From: Neostethus bicornis
Taxonomy: Eukaryota > Chordata > Actinopteri > Atheriniformes > Phallostethidae
Direction of reading: 5' to 3'
DNA length: 64,000 nucleotides
Assembly (NCBI GenBank): GCA_902685375.1
Contig: LR738557.1
Coordinates: 1,550,001-1,614,000 of the forward strand
Part shown: positions 44,786-59,700 of the stretch, piece after piece
How the letters are laid out: the number at the start of each line of letters is the position of its first letter
Position numbering within the stretch: the stretch's first letter is position 1
The notes under the pieces: generated by a model
What the model was told of the DNA's origin: nothing
Databases searched by the model: none
The model's input: only the letters and a program-made list of their open reading frames with translations
Position numbers and translations under genes: made by a program

Positions 44786-47700
44786 TTAGCTCAGATCCAT
44801 GCTCTCCATGGGCACCATGCCCCCAGCGTCCCCGCCCTGAACACTCTGGTAGATGGATGCCATGTCTGCATTGGATCTAATCTGGTTGGCAAAGTCGGCC
44901 ATGCTGGGGCTTCTTTCCACCTCTGGCACAGCCAATAGGGCGGCGACAGCACGCATGGCTGAACGTCGTAACTCTTCCTGCTTCTCAAACTCCTGCTTCA
45001 CAGAGCCAGCTTTTACCTGGTGAGGGAGAATGAAATGTCAGAAATGACCACAGAATGGGCCTTTAAAAGTAACAAATACTTTTCTTCTTGCTTTATTGAA
45101 GCTCACAGATCTGAAGGAGTTTGACATGAAAACATAAATAGTTTTGTTCCATTCTGTTGTCTTCCACTTATCCGAAGCTGGGCCGTGGGGGCAACAGCCT
45201 TAGATGGAAAACTCAGGCTTCTCTCACCCTGGCCACATCCACCTGCTCACTTGAAAGGATCCCAAGGTGTTGCCTTGCCAGTTGTGAGACATATACTCTC
45301 CAGTGGATCCACGGTCTCCGTCTGGGTGTCTTCCTGGTGGAACGTGCCTGAAACACCTCACCAGCGAGCCATTCAGAAGACATCCTAACCAGATGCCCGA
45401 ACCACCACATCTGGCTTTTCTGGAACCGGAGGAGCAATGGCTCTACTCCGAGCTCCTCCCGGATGGCAGAGCTCCTCTATTTCTGAACGAGAGGCCATCC
45501 ACCCTGCGGAGGAAGTTCATTTCGGCCGCTTGTATACGCGATCTTGTTTTTTCAGTCATCACCCATAGCTGGTGACCATAGGTGAGGGTAGGAACGTAGA
45601 TCAACAGGTAAATCAAAAGCTTTGCTTTTTGGTTCAGCTCTTTCTTCACCACGAGGGATTGATGCAGTGTCCGATTATTGCGGACGCTGCACCGATCCGT
45701 CTATCGATTTCCGGCTCTATTCTTTCCCCACTACTGGACAAGAGCCCAATATACTTAAACTCCTCCTCTTGGGGCAGGACCCTGTCCTTGACCTGCAGGG
45801 AGCATTCCACCCTTTTACGGACGAGGACCAGGGTGTCAGATTTGGAGGTGCTGATTCCCATTCCGGCTGCTTCACACTCGGCAATGCAAATGGTTACATT
45901 TCCTCTTCCAATTGCCTTTATGGAATGAGATCACATCACAGAACTTCACATCAGACCCTGTTTTATGCTGAACATCTGCGCCAACAGTATGAGGCTAGGA
46001 CATAAGACGCATGTGGAAAATCTCTACAATATTGAATATCTGCACTTAATTATTTCAAAGATTGAATAATTTTATGATAGAATCCACAGTAATGTGTGTC
46101 TGTGGTTGCATTTTGGTACCTTGGTGGTGCAAGTAGCTTTAAGAGGCTCTACCAGTCTGTCCAGTCTTTGAAGAACAGCAGCAGGGCACAAAGAGACCAG
46201 CCTGGCCAACATTAGAAAAGTCAACATCTGCAACACCATAACAAAAAGAATGTTACAAAGTGATTTTCCACATAATTAAATACTTATAAATCAATGTGTT
46301 CTGGTTTTGCAAAGTGAATAAACTGCTTAGATGTGTGTGGGGGCGACGGGGTTCTGAAGGAAAAAAGGGTTGTTCTTAATTGGAATTTTTTTATCGTAAA
46401 TTTTATTCTGGAAACTGAACTATAAAACTATCGTCTGAGAGATACCAAAATGATTTAATTATTTCTATTTTGTATGATTTCCACTCACTCTGATATCATA
46501 GTGGTCCTTAAGGCCTTCCTCTACATGATCCAGGAACTGCAAAACATCCAGACCCTCCAAGCAGCTGTCCAGCAGCGTGTACATACACTCAAACGCTGCT
46601 TTACGTACATCTAAACCATCATCGACAGTGTGTTTAAATGGACCCATTTCCACCTGAGGACACGTCGATTAATACATTTACACAAATTCTAAACGTCACC
46701 ATCTATGTCAAACCTCTCTGATGAGATCCTTCCTGATCTGGGTTTCCTTGTACAAATGAGGCAGGACGTTTCCCAGAAGACTGCGGATCAGAGAGGGTTT
46801 GTTATGAGCGGTAGAATTAAACATCACCAAGGCAACACGGCGTACGTTGATATCATCATCCTGCAGGGTCTTCAGGAAGTCACCTATCAAAAAAGAAATA
46901 CATCGTATTGTAATAACAACAACCCTTTATTTGGATAGCACTTTTTAAAAATATACACAAGCACTACATACGTAGTTAGACAGATCGGTGCGGCGTCAGC
47001 AATAATTAGGACGCTGCATTTGGTCTGTCGTGGTAAAGAAAGAGCTGAGCCGAAAAACAAAGCTCTCGATTTACGAGTCGAAATACATTCCTACCCTCAC
47101 CTATGGTCACCAGCTGTGGGTGGTGACCGAAAGAATGAGATCATGGATACAAGCGGCCGAAATGAGTATCCTACTGCAAGGTGGCTCAGTTCCCACTCAA
47201 AGATTGGGTGAGGAGCTCTGCCATCTGAGAGGAGCTCGGTGTCGAGCCATTCCTGCTCCCGGTCGAGAGGAGCCAGGTGGGGTGGTTCCTCTCGACCTGG
47301 AGCCACCCCATCCTGGAGCCTCCACCTCACTGGTGAGGTGTTTCGGGCACGTTTCTCCGGGAGGAGACCAAGAGGCAGACCCCGAACCCGCTGGAGAGAC
47401 TATGTCTCACAGTTGGCTGGGGAATGACTCGGGATCCTTCCGGGTGAGCTGGAGGATGCAGCTGGGGTGAGAGAAGCCTGGGCTTCCCGACTGAAGCTGT
47501 TGGCCCCTGCGACCCGGCCGTGGAACTACAGTACGTTAGAAGAATGAAATGCATAGAAAAAGACTAAAATTAATACCACAACAAATATTGTTGATTTATA
47601 ACAAAAGACAGTAAACACAAATTATGGAAATGCAATACAATTGAAAAGGGTGTTTTATGAAGTCATTTAAGGGAAGTTGCTGAAGTTTCCTATCTTATCT

Positions 47701-50700
47701 CCTCAGATAGATCGTTCCAGAGTTGAGGGGCTCAGACAAAGTTCGTTTTGCCTCATATCTATGTATATTTTAAATTCCAACCAAGTTTGGGAAAAAAAAA
47801 AGAAAAACTTTGGATGGTTAAAATGGGTAAATATTCTTCAAGTCTAAAAGGCTTAAATCCAACATCCATGATCAAATCTGGCTTAATAAAGATTTTTTTA
47901 ACTGCTGAGACAGGTAGCCACATGCATTTCCAAATGAAGATGCCAGTACACAACTTGAATGTCTATTCATTTACTTTAAAGCACATTCCCACACATACAA
48001 ACAGTTTTCAGGAACTGGGTCACACCTATGCAGTCCTTAAGGAGGGAATCTATCGGAGCTGGATGATCTACAATGGTGAACTTGATCGCTGTCACCACTG
48101 TGCTGCGAGCCAGAGCAGATCCTGGAAAAAAAAAGAGAAACACACAGATGGTGTACATAAGCAAATAAATACAAGTTTAAACATTTATTTGCTCTGAAAT
48201 AATATAATTTTAGAGTGTACAACAAAACACTTGTGGAAAAAATGGGGAAAAGAAAAATGTCCAAAAAACACAAGTTTAATTATTGTGGCTTTTTTAAAAA
48301 CTTGCAATGCAACAAAGTTTGGAAAAAACACACAAAGATTCAAATTGTACCCACTTTTAAAATAGTAAAAACATTTACGAATTGTACCATTTTCTTTGGT
48401 TCAAATCTTTAACTGCAAAATTAAAAAGAAGCTAAACAAATATTTTAAAATTCAGTCTTTCTGTCAATCGATTAGAAGTAAAACTGCATTGTCACTGTGA
48501 TTGTCTTTAAAATCTGAAAAAAAAACTATTATCTCATTAATCTAGTGTTGTAACATACTGGATGTCAAATTTATAAATGTTTGTAAAAGAAAAAAGTCCT
48601 CTCCCACCAGCTTTAAGTTGCTTTTGGAGTCTTGGTAGAAGTTGTGTGGGGTTAACTAGAGTGAGTTTTCCTAAACATTCAGCCACTAGGTTCCTGGTTC
48701 CTTCCTCTGGACACTCGCAGTGCTGGAACAATAAAGTCCAGATGGACTCCACGTGGGGCGAAAGACTAGAAGCTGGACAGGCGCTGAACAGAAATGAAGC
48801 AAAGTATCAGCAGAAAGACCTCAAAGAATTTAGTCTAGAGGAAAAGTTATATATAGTAAAGTTTAATAGAACTCTTCATCTCTACTTGTACAACCACAAA
48901 ACAGACCTGATGACCTCTTTGAGAGAGTGGAGGAGCAGATATTGCCTCCGTGGCTGAGCTGAGATTTCTTTCAGCAGGAAGGGGAGGTACTCATTCAGAC
49001 TACCGACGGCCATGCTGCCCAAAGCACAGGAGGCCGCCGTCTTCACCTGGAAACACAAACATGTCATCACCAGTATCTTCAACCCCCTTTACCAAGCAAA
49101 ATCTAATGAACAATCTTATTAGCAAGCCATTGTGTGAAATATATTTTCCTCTTCTTCTGAGCATTTTAAACATGTTTGATGACTGTAGTTATTACACAGA
49201 CAAATACAAATTTAAATACCTGTTCTACATTGTTGATATTTCTTGAAGCTGCCATTTTTTTGTGATTAAAAGCAGTGCTTTACCTCTTCATTGGTGGAAG
49301 AGAAAGCCTCCAAGATGACTCCCTGCACGTCCTTACTCGCTCCCAAACTACCACTCCTTCCAACCTCTCCCAGACACAGTAGAGCCAAGACACGAGCTGA
49401 TTCTGGAGAACTTGTGCTCTTTACCTAAGAATACAAGATAACCCCATCTGTACATTTTTATGTGCATAACCACTGTTATTCACCTAAAAAGTTCAAACTA
49501 ATCTCACATCAGTTTAAGCAAGTCATTTCATACAGAAACAATTTAGATACTCTAAAAGAACATTAATCTAAACAATTATCTAATAGTTTTGTAAAGCGTG
49601 TCAGACCTGCTGTATGAGGCTGGTCACAGTGCCGGGGGAGTCTTTGGGAGAAGCAGAGGCCAGAGCAGCCACACAGCGAGCCACAGAATGGTAGGACTGT
49701 CTGTGGATGATGCTGCCATCTACAGAACCTTTAGAGCTTTGGAAAGGCTCCGTGAGAGACTTCAGCAACTGGCTGCAGAGGAAAAGAAATATATTACAAC
49801 ACTGCTTTTCATGAAAAATATATCAAACTACATCTATCAAAATAATAGCGAGAAGGGAGCAGAATTCAGTGGGTTTTTTTTATGACAAATATTGCATTTC
49901 TGAGCAAACAAATTGTATCAATATACGCTGTGAGACTAAAATTATTACCAACAGAAACACAATACGCACCTTTAATAAAACTGCCAAAACAGCAAGTTAA
50001 TCTGAAGCATTTCATTAATAAAATTATTTTTACACTGTACATCGTGGTTGAATTAGTGGTGATACTGCAAAAAATAAATAAAAAAGTAACAAAGGTCCCA
50101 AGGGCGTTGTCCTAGTGGCAGAGTTGCCGTCTTTTGACTGGGAGAACCTGGTTTGATTCCCCCTGGGACTGATCACACTCCAACTCAATAAAAATTAAAC
50201 AAACAAAAAAAGTAACTAAGAGTGTGTACAGATATAAACTTAGATCCTCTTTATTCGACAACATAATGGCACTCAATCAAAATCTGTGAGTTGTAGTGAG
50301 AATTAAGGTCACAAAAATGTTAAGCCAAGAACTATTTCAGCACAGAGTTCTGCAAATTTTTGGTGGCTGCAGAAAGAAAATCCCAGAGAAAAACAAGTTC
50401 GGATCAACGCCCCTGGCGTTTGAATTTAGGTGAAAAATCAACCTGAAAATGTTTTTGTTGGGAACCGTATTAAACATCATCTAAATCACAGAAGAATTAA
50501 TCAAATTGATTTTAAAATTTGTTTTTAGAAAACTGATCTGTATCAATACAATTGAAGGACTTTCCCTTTCAGCAAAAACAAATTGCTTCAGAATAAATTT
50601 TAAAAAATTAGACTGCAGACCTGACTCAGAGAGAGATGTGATTTAATCTGGCCTGATGACGCATGGGGAACTCTGATAAAGCTTCATAACACTGCTTTAT

Positions 50701-53700
50701 ACTTGTTCTGGAAATGTAATGACTCTTAGTCATCAATATGAGTGTTGGAAGATTGTTAAGTCAGCTGATGAAAATTATTGTTTACACGCCTGAAGCAACA
50801 TCGATTTGAGGAGACCCTATTTAAATATCAGCACGTTTAAATCTTTGCCAGTCAACAAAACATTTAGGATAAAATCTTTAGCAGTTCTCAGCTGTAAACG
50901 GCTTTCCCAGCAGTAAAGTGCTGACCCAAACAGCCCTTTAAACTTTATTTGTATATTATGGGAACATTTGATCCCACCACTACATGACGTCTCACCTGTA
51001 GCCTAAGTTACTAGCCTTGGAAAGCATGAGGGCTTGAAGGAAGTCTAAGATGGCAACAAGAGCACCACCTTGAAGAAGGGGGGAATGGATAAGTCTGAAG
51101 ACTCCTGGCAGCACAGACGAACTGATTTTAGCCAAAGAAGAGGGACAGGCTTTGGCCATGCATGTGAGCAAGGTGAGAGATACCTAAAGAGAAGCAAAAC
51201 ATGGTGTGTAAGACTGCAATATCTGTTGGTTACAGAGAGAGTTTACAAAAATCATCAAGAACGCAAAACAATCAGAGAATGATCAGATTTTTTTGTTGTT
51301 GTTTTACACAAATTACAAATAAAATCAAATTGTTTTTGTCGTAACGTTAATCACCTGTGATACATGCATGTCACTTTCATCCACCAGAGGAGGAAGTTCA
51401 ATCAGCACTGGCTCCAGAGCAGCAGTTTTGATGCTGACAGCATGATGGGTGACCAGGGCTGTCAGACATGCCAAAGACCCCAGTTTCAGGGCCCGTAAGT
51501 TCTTCCGCAAGAAAGACCCCAACACAGACAAAGTCTCTGGCAGGATGGATGACAAGTCAATCTAGAAAAATACGACTATTTTCATCATTCAAACAAAAAG
51601 AAGGGAGATTTTTCTTTTACAAAGAGTTTAACAAACCTTTAACGGGGAAGCAGAGATGAGCGTGATGGTCCTAACAGCTGTCAGTCTAGTTATCTCATTT
51701 TTTAATCTCTCCAGAAAGATTGCTAAAACTCCCTGGAGCTCGGCTCCCAGGTGGTCACCAAGGTGACACACCATATTCCCCATGCAGGAAATAGCTCTCT
51801 CCTTCACTTCCTGGTCAATGTCTGTTGCTTTGAGTCTCTTCATTGTTGCGCAAAAAACCTGAGGGAGAGAAGATGTTATGAGGAACAGGTGATAAAATAA
51901 AACACATCTGGATCTCAATAACTGGTAATCCAAGAAAAATAAGTGGAAGAACATGAACAGGAACAGAGTATAAACTGGTTATAAAAGTAAAACAACAACA
52001 GTTATAATGTATTTGCACATTGTTAGAGAAAAGTTTCTGAAGATGCTGAAAGGCCAGCCAGAATAAATCAACATTAGTGTATAATTGTTCTAGTAGCGGG
52101 AGGATAAAAAGTTCCAATTCATGCAACCAGGGGCAGATCCGAGATCCGCCCCTGACAAAGCCAGTATGGAGGAGAGTGGGGGCATTTCCCTCCAGAACAT
52201 CTTGAAAAATAAGAGTCATTTTCCAGCATTTTGGTTATATGTCCTCCCTATGTATGAATGGGTTTTCTCCACCCTCCAAAAACATACATGTTAGGTTTAT
52301 TGGCTGCGGAAAAATGCTCATAGGAAAGTGTGTGGGGCCCCATGACAGACAACCTAACTAGGGATGGACGGTTCAGAAGATGAATGAATGAGTTCATTCA
52401 TCTTTACATGTTTTGTCTTCTGAATCGCTTATCCAAGCGGATTTCAGGCGAGAGGCGGGATACACCCCGAACAGGTCGCCAATCTGTTGCAGGGCCACAC
52501 ACAAAGTCAACCATCCACACAGTTAGTATTGTCAGCATACCACTGAAAGCTACATTATTTTTACATGTAATGATGAATTTAGTGGTGTGTTGGAAATAAT
52601 AACTTTTCATGACAGATGAGAAAAAAGCTTTCATAATCTAAATCTATTTTAAGCAGCACAACAACTTATTCAAAGAACAACTTATTAATCTGTAATTAAT
52701 CCGTAATATTTAGATTTCCCCATGTACCGTAATATTGTTTGTGTTCAATTTCAAAAGCTGTGGTAAGTCTTTTTTTTTTCTTGTAAGTGGTGGTGCACTT
52801 TTTTTTTTTTTGTTGGCTATGTTTGTTGGGGTATTTTTTACCGCTCAATTAAAGTTTCCTCTGGCTGTTCTTAGGTAATCTATACACACTTATTTAGTGT
52901 ACTTTGCCCATCAGTTCCTCATGTTCAAATCTGAAAGTAAGTTTATTTTAAAATAATAAACCAATAGTAAAAGGTTTAATCAAATTACAAATTAGAAATA
53001 AAAATCTCGGAGTACAAATGCTTTAATCTCCTGTTGTGTGTTTATCAAATCTAAATAAACTATCCACCTTCCTCTCTTCATTTGACATCAGAGGGATTAA
53101 CTGTACTTACAGGAAATAACACATGATCAAACTAAAAGCTCACAAAACAGAAAAAAATCTCTTTGAGTAGGTTTTATACCTCCTTAACAAAAGGTTTAGG
53201 GTCAAATCCTCCAGCTGTGTGTGTCCCTCCCTGAGGCCTCATGACTTTGACCAGCTGCTGGGTGACCAGCAGAGCCTCAGACGTGATCTTATAGAAATGA
53301 TCCTCCACACACGCCAACACCGCAGGCAACAGCACCTGCAGAGAACATCGGGATGAGCACAGGAAGTGTTGCACATCCAGGAATAACTTTTTGTTTTGTT
53401 TTAAAAGTACATGTGCAGTAGGATTTCTAAGGGGATACATTTACTGCACATAAGTTAAATCTAATGTTTATTGTTTTGTACTCCCCCCTCTCTTCAGTTT
53501 AGACTTATTTATTTGAATCGGTGTGATCTTCTTTAAAGGGGTTTTTTTGCAAAATCAGCGTTTTGGAGTTTACTCTGAAATGGGTTTTAAAGTTGTCTTC
53601 TGCAGGGTGTATTTAATGATCGAGATGTTTCAACTTCCATCCGGAAATAATTTTCAATTTGATGTTTGATCAGATGATGGATCTCTCCTGGAAGAATGAG

Positions 53701-56700
53701 GCATTACACGGACTACAATGTTTGAACATTATTCCCACATCAAAAACAAAACTGAAGTGGTTTTCTTTTTCAATCATTTGAGAAAATTAAGAACTTTCCC
53801 GTCTGGTATTCGAAGACCATTTGAAAGTCAGGTTGTTCTTTGTAACAGATTTTGTTCCCACCATGCCTACATTCTAATTTACACACGAAGCGTTAACATG
53901 GGGCAAAATATTTTATGAACACCTATGATGCTATGAAAAAAAAATTATTATCCCACAAAAAAGCAGTCTATCTGTCATTAAAGAACTTTTATGCTGCTTT
54001 TTAACAAATACAGTATATAAAAGAAAAAATATATAAGAAACAATCATTTTTTTAAATAGTTGCCACAGATCAGAACCTTTGGGGCTTCTGTTACTTTCTT
54101 TAAAAAAAAAGGAACAAAACATGTTTTCACTTTTACCTAAATTTAAATTTGTTTCCCTGCGAACAGAGAGGCTTTTTAGGCTGGTATGCCATGTGTGTGC
54201 AAGATTAAACAAACATTTACTGATTACAACTTTGTCTAATTTGTGTGTTATTTTAAATATTTTGTTGGCAAATCAAACTAGTTCACAATTATAGAAGCCT
54301 TGCAAATGCCATAAAATTCATCTGCTTCTTTTTTAACGTAAGCCAAAGATTTAGATGTCTGAGGAACCTGAATGTGTGGCTGAAATGCTTGCGGTGGGTG
54401 AGAAAGGAGGAGAACATGGAAGAAGGAGAGGGCATCAATCCTCAAGGTGGATGAGGTGGACTTGTCTGTTAGAGAGTAGACAATTCCTGGCAGAAGGACA
54501 GATGGAAAAGCAGGAAAAAGAAACAATAGAAGGAGGAAAACAAAAACATAAATCATTATTTTTCCGAATGAAAAGTAGAATTTTTAAGTGAAGAAAACTT
54601 AGCAAAGATTGGCTAAACTTCATCATCTGGCACATCAGGAAAGTATTTTAGGATTTGTGTGTGTTTACCAGGTATTAAAGCAGGTATGTGCTCCTCCAAA
54701 GCTCCTGGTACAGTGTGAGCCAGTTCAGTGAGAAGACAAAAACAGCCTTGTCGAGATTTAATGCTCTTTTCCTTGAGCTGTCTGTGGAGAGCCTTCACAA
54801 TAACTGGGACCTGGGCTCAGAATTAAAAAATATGTCACAGTCAAAAATTTAACCTCCTAATTTAAAAAAAAAACATTTATTAGATTGATTCTTCAAAACT
54901 TTTAAAAACAAAATAGCATCAAAATTTCCTACTTGTTTCTTCAGCAATAAAACTGAAGGTTCCTCCTCTTCCCTCTTCACTCCCAAATCCGAACCTGCTG
55001 TGATGAGGCTGTATTGACTTGAACCTGTGCGAGTTTGTTTCAGCAGAGTTGAAAATGCTGCAAAGACGTCGGCCCTCACGTTCTCCTCTCGTTCTTTGAA
55101 TCGAGTCATCAGAGCAGGGCAGACGGAGGAGTAAAAAGACAGGAGGAGGTCACGGCGGGTGTTGATTAATGCCTCCAGGCACTTGATGGCAGAGCGGCGC
55201 ACCTTCCAGCTCATATCGTCATCATCACTGTACTCATCATCTGATTCTGCAAACAAGATTTTGCATCTAAATTCATCTCTCTTGTATTCCAATGCTTACA
55301 TGGTGCTAATCTAAATATTAACTCAGAGACAATGTTTACTAAAGGGATTGATTGCCTACGCATATTAACTTCAGAGATTGTAACATCTTCTACAATGGAA
55401 AACAGTAATGTGTTCTTTAAAAGTCCAGAGCGGACAGAGTAGTCCATCCAAACAGCCCATCCAAAATAGAACTTTAGGATAGCATTTCCTTTTAGCAATT
55501 TTGTTCAGCTTTTATGTTTTTATCCAAACTGAATTAGAACTAACACACATTTAAAAAAAACTAGCCCAACAAACCTTCATCCATTCCATCCTCTATGTCC
55601 ATGCTATCTTCCTCTTCTTCTCCATCATCGTAGTTGTAGTTTGGGTCAAAAGTCATAAACTTAAGGCAGAGTTGTGTCACCGTGGAAACATGGGGAGAAA
55701 TCTCTTTGGGACATCTGATTAGTAACAATGAGTGAATGAAAAAGAAAATATGATGTGCGCTTCTGTTTAAATAAATCTTTTACTCATTACACAAATTTTA
55801 CATTTGTAATACAGTATAAAAACTTAACTCTACCTTAAATTTAGCTTTCTAAGATTAGCTTCACTAATTTCAAAGTGAAGCTGTTGAAATTAAAGTGAGT
55901 TAAATTTCTAAAAAGCAATTGTTATATTTCTGTTCTGTTCCATCGTCTTCCGCTTATCCGGGGCCGGGTCGCAGGGGCAAAAGCCTCATACGGGAAGCCC
56001 AGGCTTCTCTCACCCCAGCTGCATCCTACAGCTCACCCGGAAGGATCCCGAGTCATCCCCGGCCAGCTGTGAGACATAGTCTCTCCAGCCGGACCAGGGA
56101 TTGCCTCTGGACCTGGGTCTGCCGCTTGGTCTCCTCCCTGTGGGAGGGTGGGACGTGCCCTAAACGTCACCACCGAAAGATTGAGATAAGGTAACTATAA
56201 CTATTTGTTATAGCTATTTTATGTAGCTGCATATCAGTACATACCTGCGTATGAAGGCCTCAAAAGCCTGGAAACAGTACTCTCTCAGTTCATCATCTTC
56301 TACACTGGTAAACTTCACCACCATGGGTATCACTTTCTCTAAATGTTCACCTACACAAGAACAAAAAAAAAATATTAAGCTAATGTGAGGTTGCTTATCA
56401 TGTAGAAATAGTGTAGTTTTTTGTTTTTCTCCTTTCATAATTCTATAAATCTTTTTTTAAGGTAAGTTAGTACATACTTTGCTTTTACACTGCTTTTACA
56501 CTGGATAGCGCTGATCCACAAATGGTGGATCAGCGCTAGAGCGCTCACCAGCGAACCGGAAGTTCGCGGGTTTGATTCTCATCGAGACCACCGTATAGGG
56601 TCCTTGGAGAAGACACCTAACCCCCGCTTCTCCCACCATTCGAAGGGCAGCCTGCTGCGGTGTAAGGAGTGCAGCACACAAATTTCCACGGTGAGGGATG

Positions 56701-59700
56701 AATAGAGTAATTCATTTATTTTATTTATTTATTTATTTACATGTGTGGGAACATATGATTCCAGATTACGTTTATCTAATATCAGGAGGAATAGTTCCTT
56801 TTTAGTAGAAATTGGGTCCAAATATTTGATGTTGCAAGTCAGCCACTTTTCATAGAATTGAACTAGTTGTCTTTACATGATTTCATCACAGCAATATGGA
56901 TGGAAAGATTCTTCCTGAGAGATGACATATGGAGCTCTGCCGCTCCGTTGTAACAAAATGAACCAAAATACCGGCAGGTGTTTTGGGCATTATGTTAGGA
57001 TGGGTATCTCTACCAGGCACTTCCCACTAAAGGATGTTTGAGGAAGACCTGGATTAAGGTGAAATGACTCTGTTTCACAGCAGAACACTTCTGGAATCCC
57101 TTCTGATGAGCTGAAAGAAATAAGCTGGGGTATGAAAGTCCTGCATCTTACACAAGCGGAAATTGAACAAAGAAACATCAAATCTCACCAACTCGATGAC
57201 CACCCTGTCGGCTAACAGTTGCCAGGCACTGCACATAGGTCCTTGTCATCGATGCAGGTGGTGCTTTGCCCAACTCTGTCAGCAGGTGTTCAGTTAGTTG
57301 TGAGAAAAGGCCAGGGCTGCAGCAGGGAACCAGGTGACCAAGGGCCAAAATGGAGCGCTTCCTGACCGCCATTCTGGGACTGGTCAACTGGTGGAGCACA
57401 GAAATGGAAAGATTACCTGTTTATTTTTACCAAGGCACTTTTTTGGTGAAGGTTCGCACATAAAACATTCCTGTATTTCAATCAGCATGGTTGTTTAAGT
57501 GCTCCTTACCTGAGGCAACAAGCTGGAGAGCAAAGAGCTGTGAAAACTGACCAACGCCCCGCTCAGCCTACAGGCAAAAAATACGCAGGCATAATTTAAA
57601 GCATGATGAGAAAACCGCTTGTCCAATATTTTCTTTTCTGTCATTTGGCTTTTCGCTTTAAGTGGCGTCACAGCAAATCTGTTTCATCTGTCTCTTGCTT
57701 TCTTTTCTGACTTACCTACAGCTTCATGACTGTGCCTTCACTTTCATTTAAACAGGAGCTATCCCACTTGACACTTTCTCCACTGCACATGCTTCTTCAC
57801 TGCGGTTTCACAGTTTGTTTTGTCCTGGGCAAATCACATTAACTACTAAAAACCCATCACCTTCACCGCCTCTTCACTGACGATCTTCACTCTTTTACTT
57901 GGGTTCCTTTCATTCACACCCAGCGACTCTACCTTGCTGAAGCTAACCTCCAGGCCAAACTTTCACATCTCCAGCTTCACCTCCACTCTCACAATCATGT
58001 GTGTAGGCACAACAGTTTGTGGAGATCCCTGTCTTACCTTGTCTATTAGACAGTACATCACCATACCAAAAAAGAAAAGACTCATAGTAGGTTTCTAATC
58101 CAGTCCTACCTTCACTTTGAACTCCTCTGTCACACCTACAGCACACCTCTCCACTATCTTAGAGTCTGCATACATTTTCTTTCTACCTCTGTCAGCATTG
58201 AAAGCGCTGTACATATATTCATACTTGATGGTAAAAACTGCCATTTAAGGTGCTAAACACAAACAGGAGCAAGTAGGGATTCTGCGTCGTGCTCAGAGAC
58301 ACCATGGCTTGAGCTTTGGGAAGGGATCAAACCTGCAACCCTGTAACTGCAGAACGCTTGCTTTACCCACTGTGCCATCCTTCCCCCTACAATATTACAG
58401 TTACTCACTGGGCATCCTGTCATGAGCTTTCTTCAGATCATTAAAGACAATGTCAACCCCTCTGACCTTCGCTGTACTTCTCTGTCAACATCCTCAAAGC
58501 AAATACCTCATTTGGAGAGGGTTTTTGCATTAAATTACAGTATGTCTTTCAATAAAAATAATTTCAGGTATCCAACCGTCTAAATCTCCAAAGACAAAAT
58601 TGTGTTTACCTTCCCAACATGTCTGACAGGATGTCCAGGGCCTCCAACTGCACAGAGACATCTTCTTGTTTTCCCAAAGCACCAATCAGCTGGGAGGTGA
58701 TCTTCTTACACACGCCGACCGTCAGAGTCAAACCTACCAAACCAAGAAGGAAGAAGAACCCGGGAGAAGATGTAAAAAGAAACATCCAACTTTAAAATCA
58801 AACAAAAATGTAAAATACACACACAAATTGTTCATGCATGAACATTGTTCATATATGAACTCCATCGCCTTGGGATCCTCCCGGGTAGTAATTTTTACTT
58901 GTTACTATTGACTATTACTATTGACCCATAGCCATTATTTAAACTGTGATATTTTTTCAGTCAGAAACTGATTTTGCTGATAATGTGACAGCTGAGACAA
59001 GAACTGTCCCTCACCTGAGGAAGTCAGTGGCAGCTCAGAAATCACAGCCTTCAGTCCCATGCTGGAAATGTCCCTCAGCTGCTCTTTGTCTGATGTCATG
59101 TTCGAACAAAGTGTGTCCACCAAAGCTTCAACCTGAGGCTCTTTTACCTTGCTCACCAGAGGTGCCAGACTAAAAATCATAAACACAATGGAGTCCAATA
59201 AACTTGTATGTTTTGCAGTAAAAACTACCTATACATTTTATAAGTGAAAGGCTTCTTTAACCATTTTAAATGCAAGTTTTTTACCATTTCACAGCCAGGT
59301 TTTGCACCTCTCCATTCTTGTCCTCCAGCAGTCTGAGAAGCATGCTGACCACTTTCCTCTCGCTGTCCTCATCCAGCTTAATGCTGTCCTTCTGCAGTTC
59401 CAGCATCAAGTCATTTGTAGCCATGAACCTGCACATTCACACATGCAACATACCAAATAGAAACAATAAGAAAGAAAAACAAATTCAGAGTAAAAAATTT
59501 AGATTTTGTGCAAAGAAAGTGTTTAATGTGACAAAAGGTAAAAAAAAAAAAAAAATCAAGTTAGGAAAGTGCAAAAGTTCTTTAGGGAAGGAAATTTATG
59601 CATTACACCTGAGATCAGAGCTTATTAAATAGTTCTGTTTGTTCTGTCGTCTTCTGCTTATTCCGGGGAAACAGCCTCAGACCTGAAACCCTTCTCTCAT

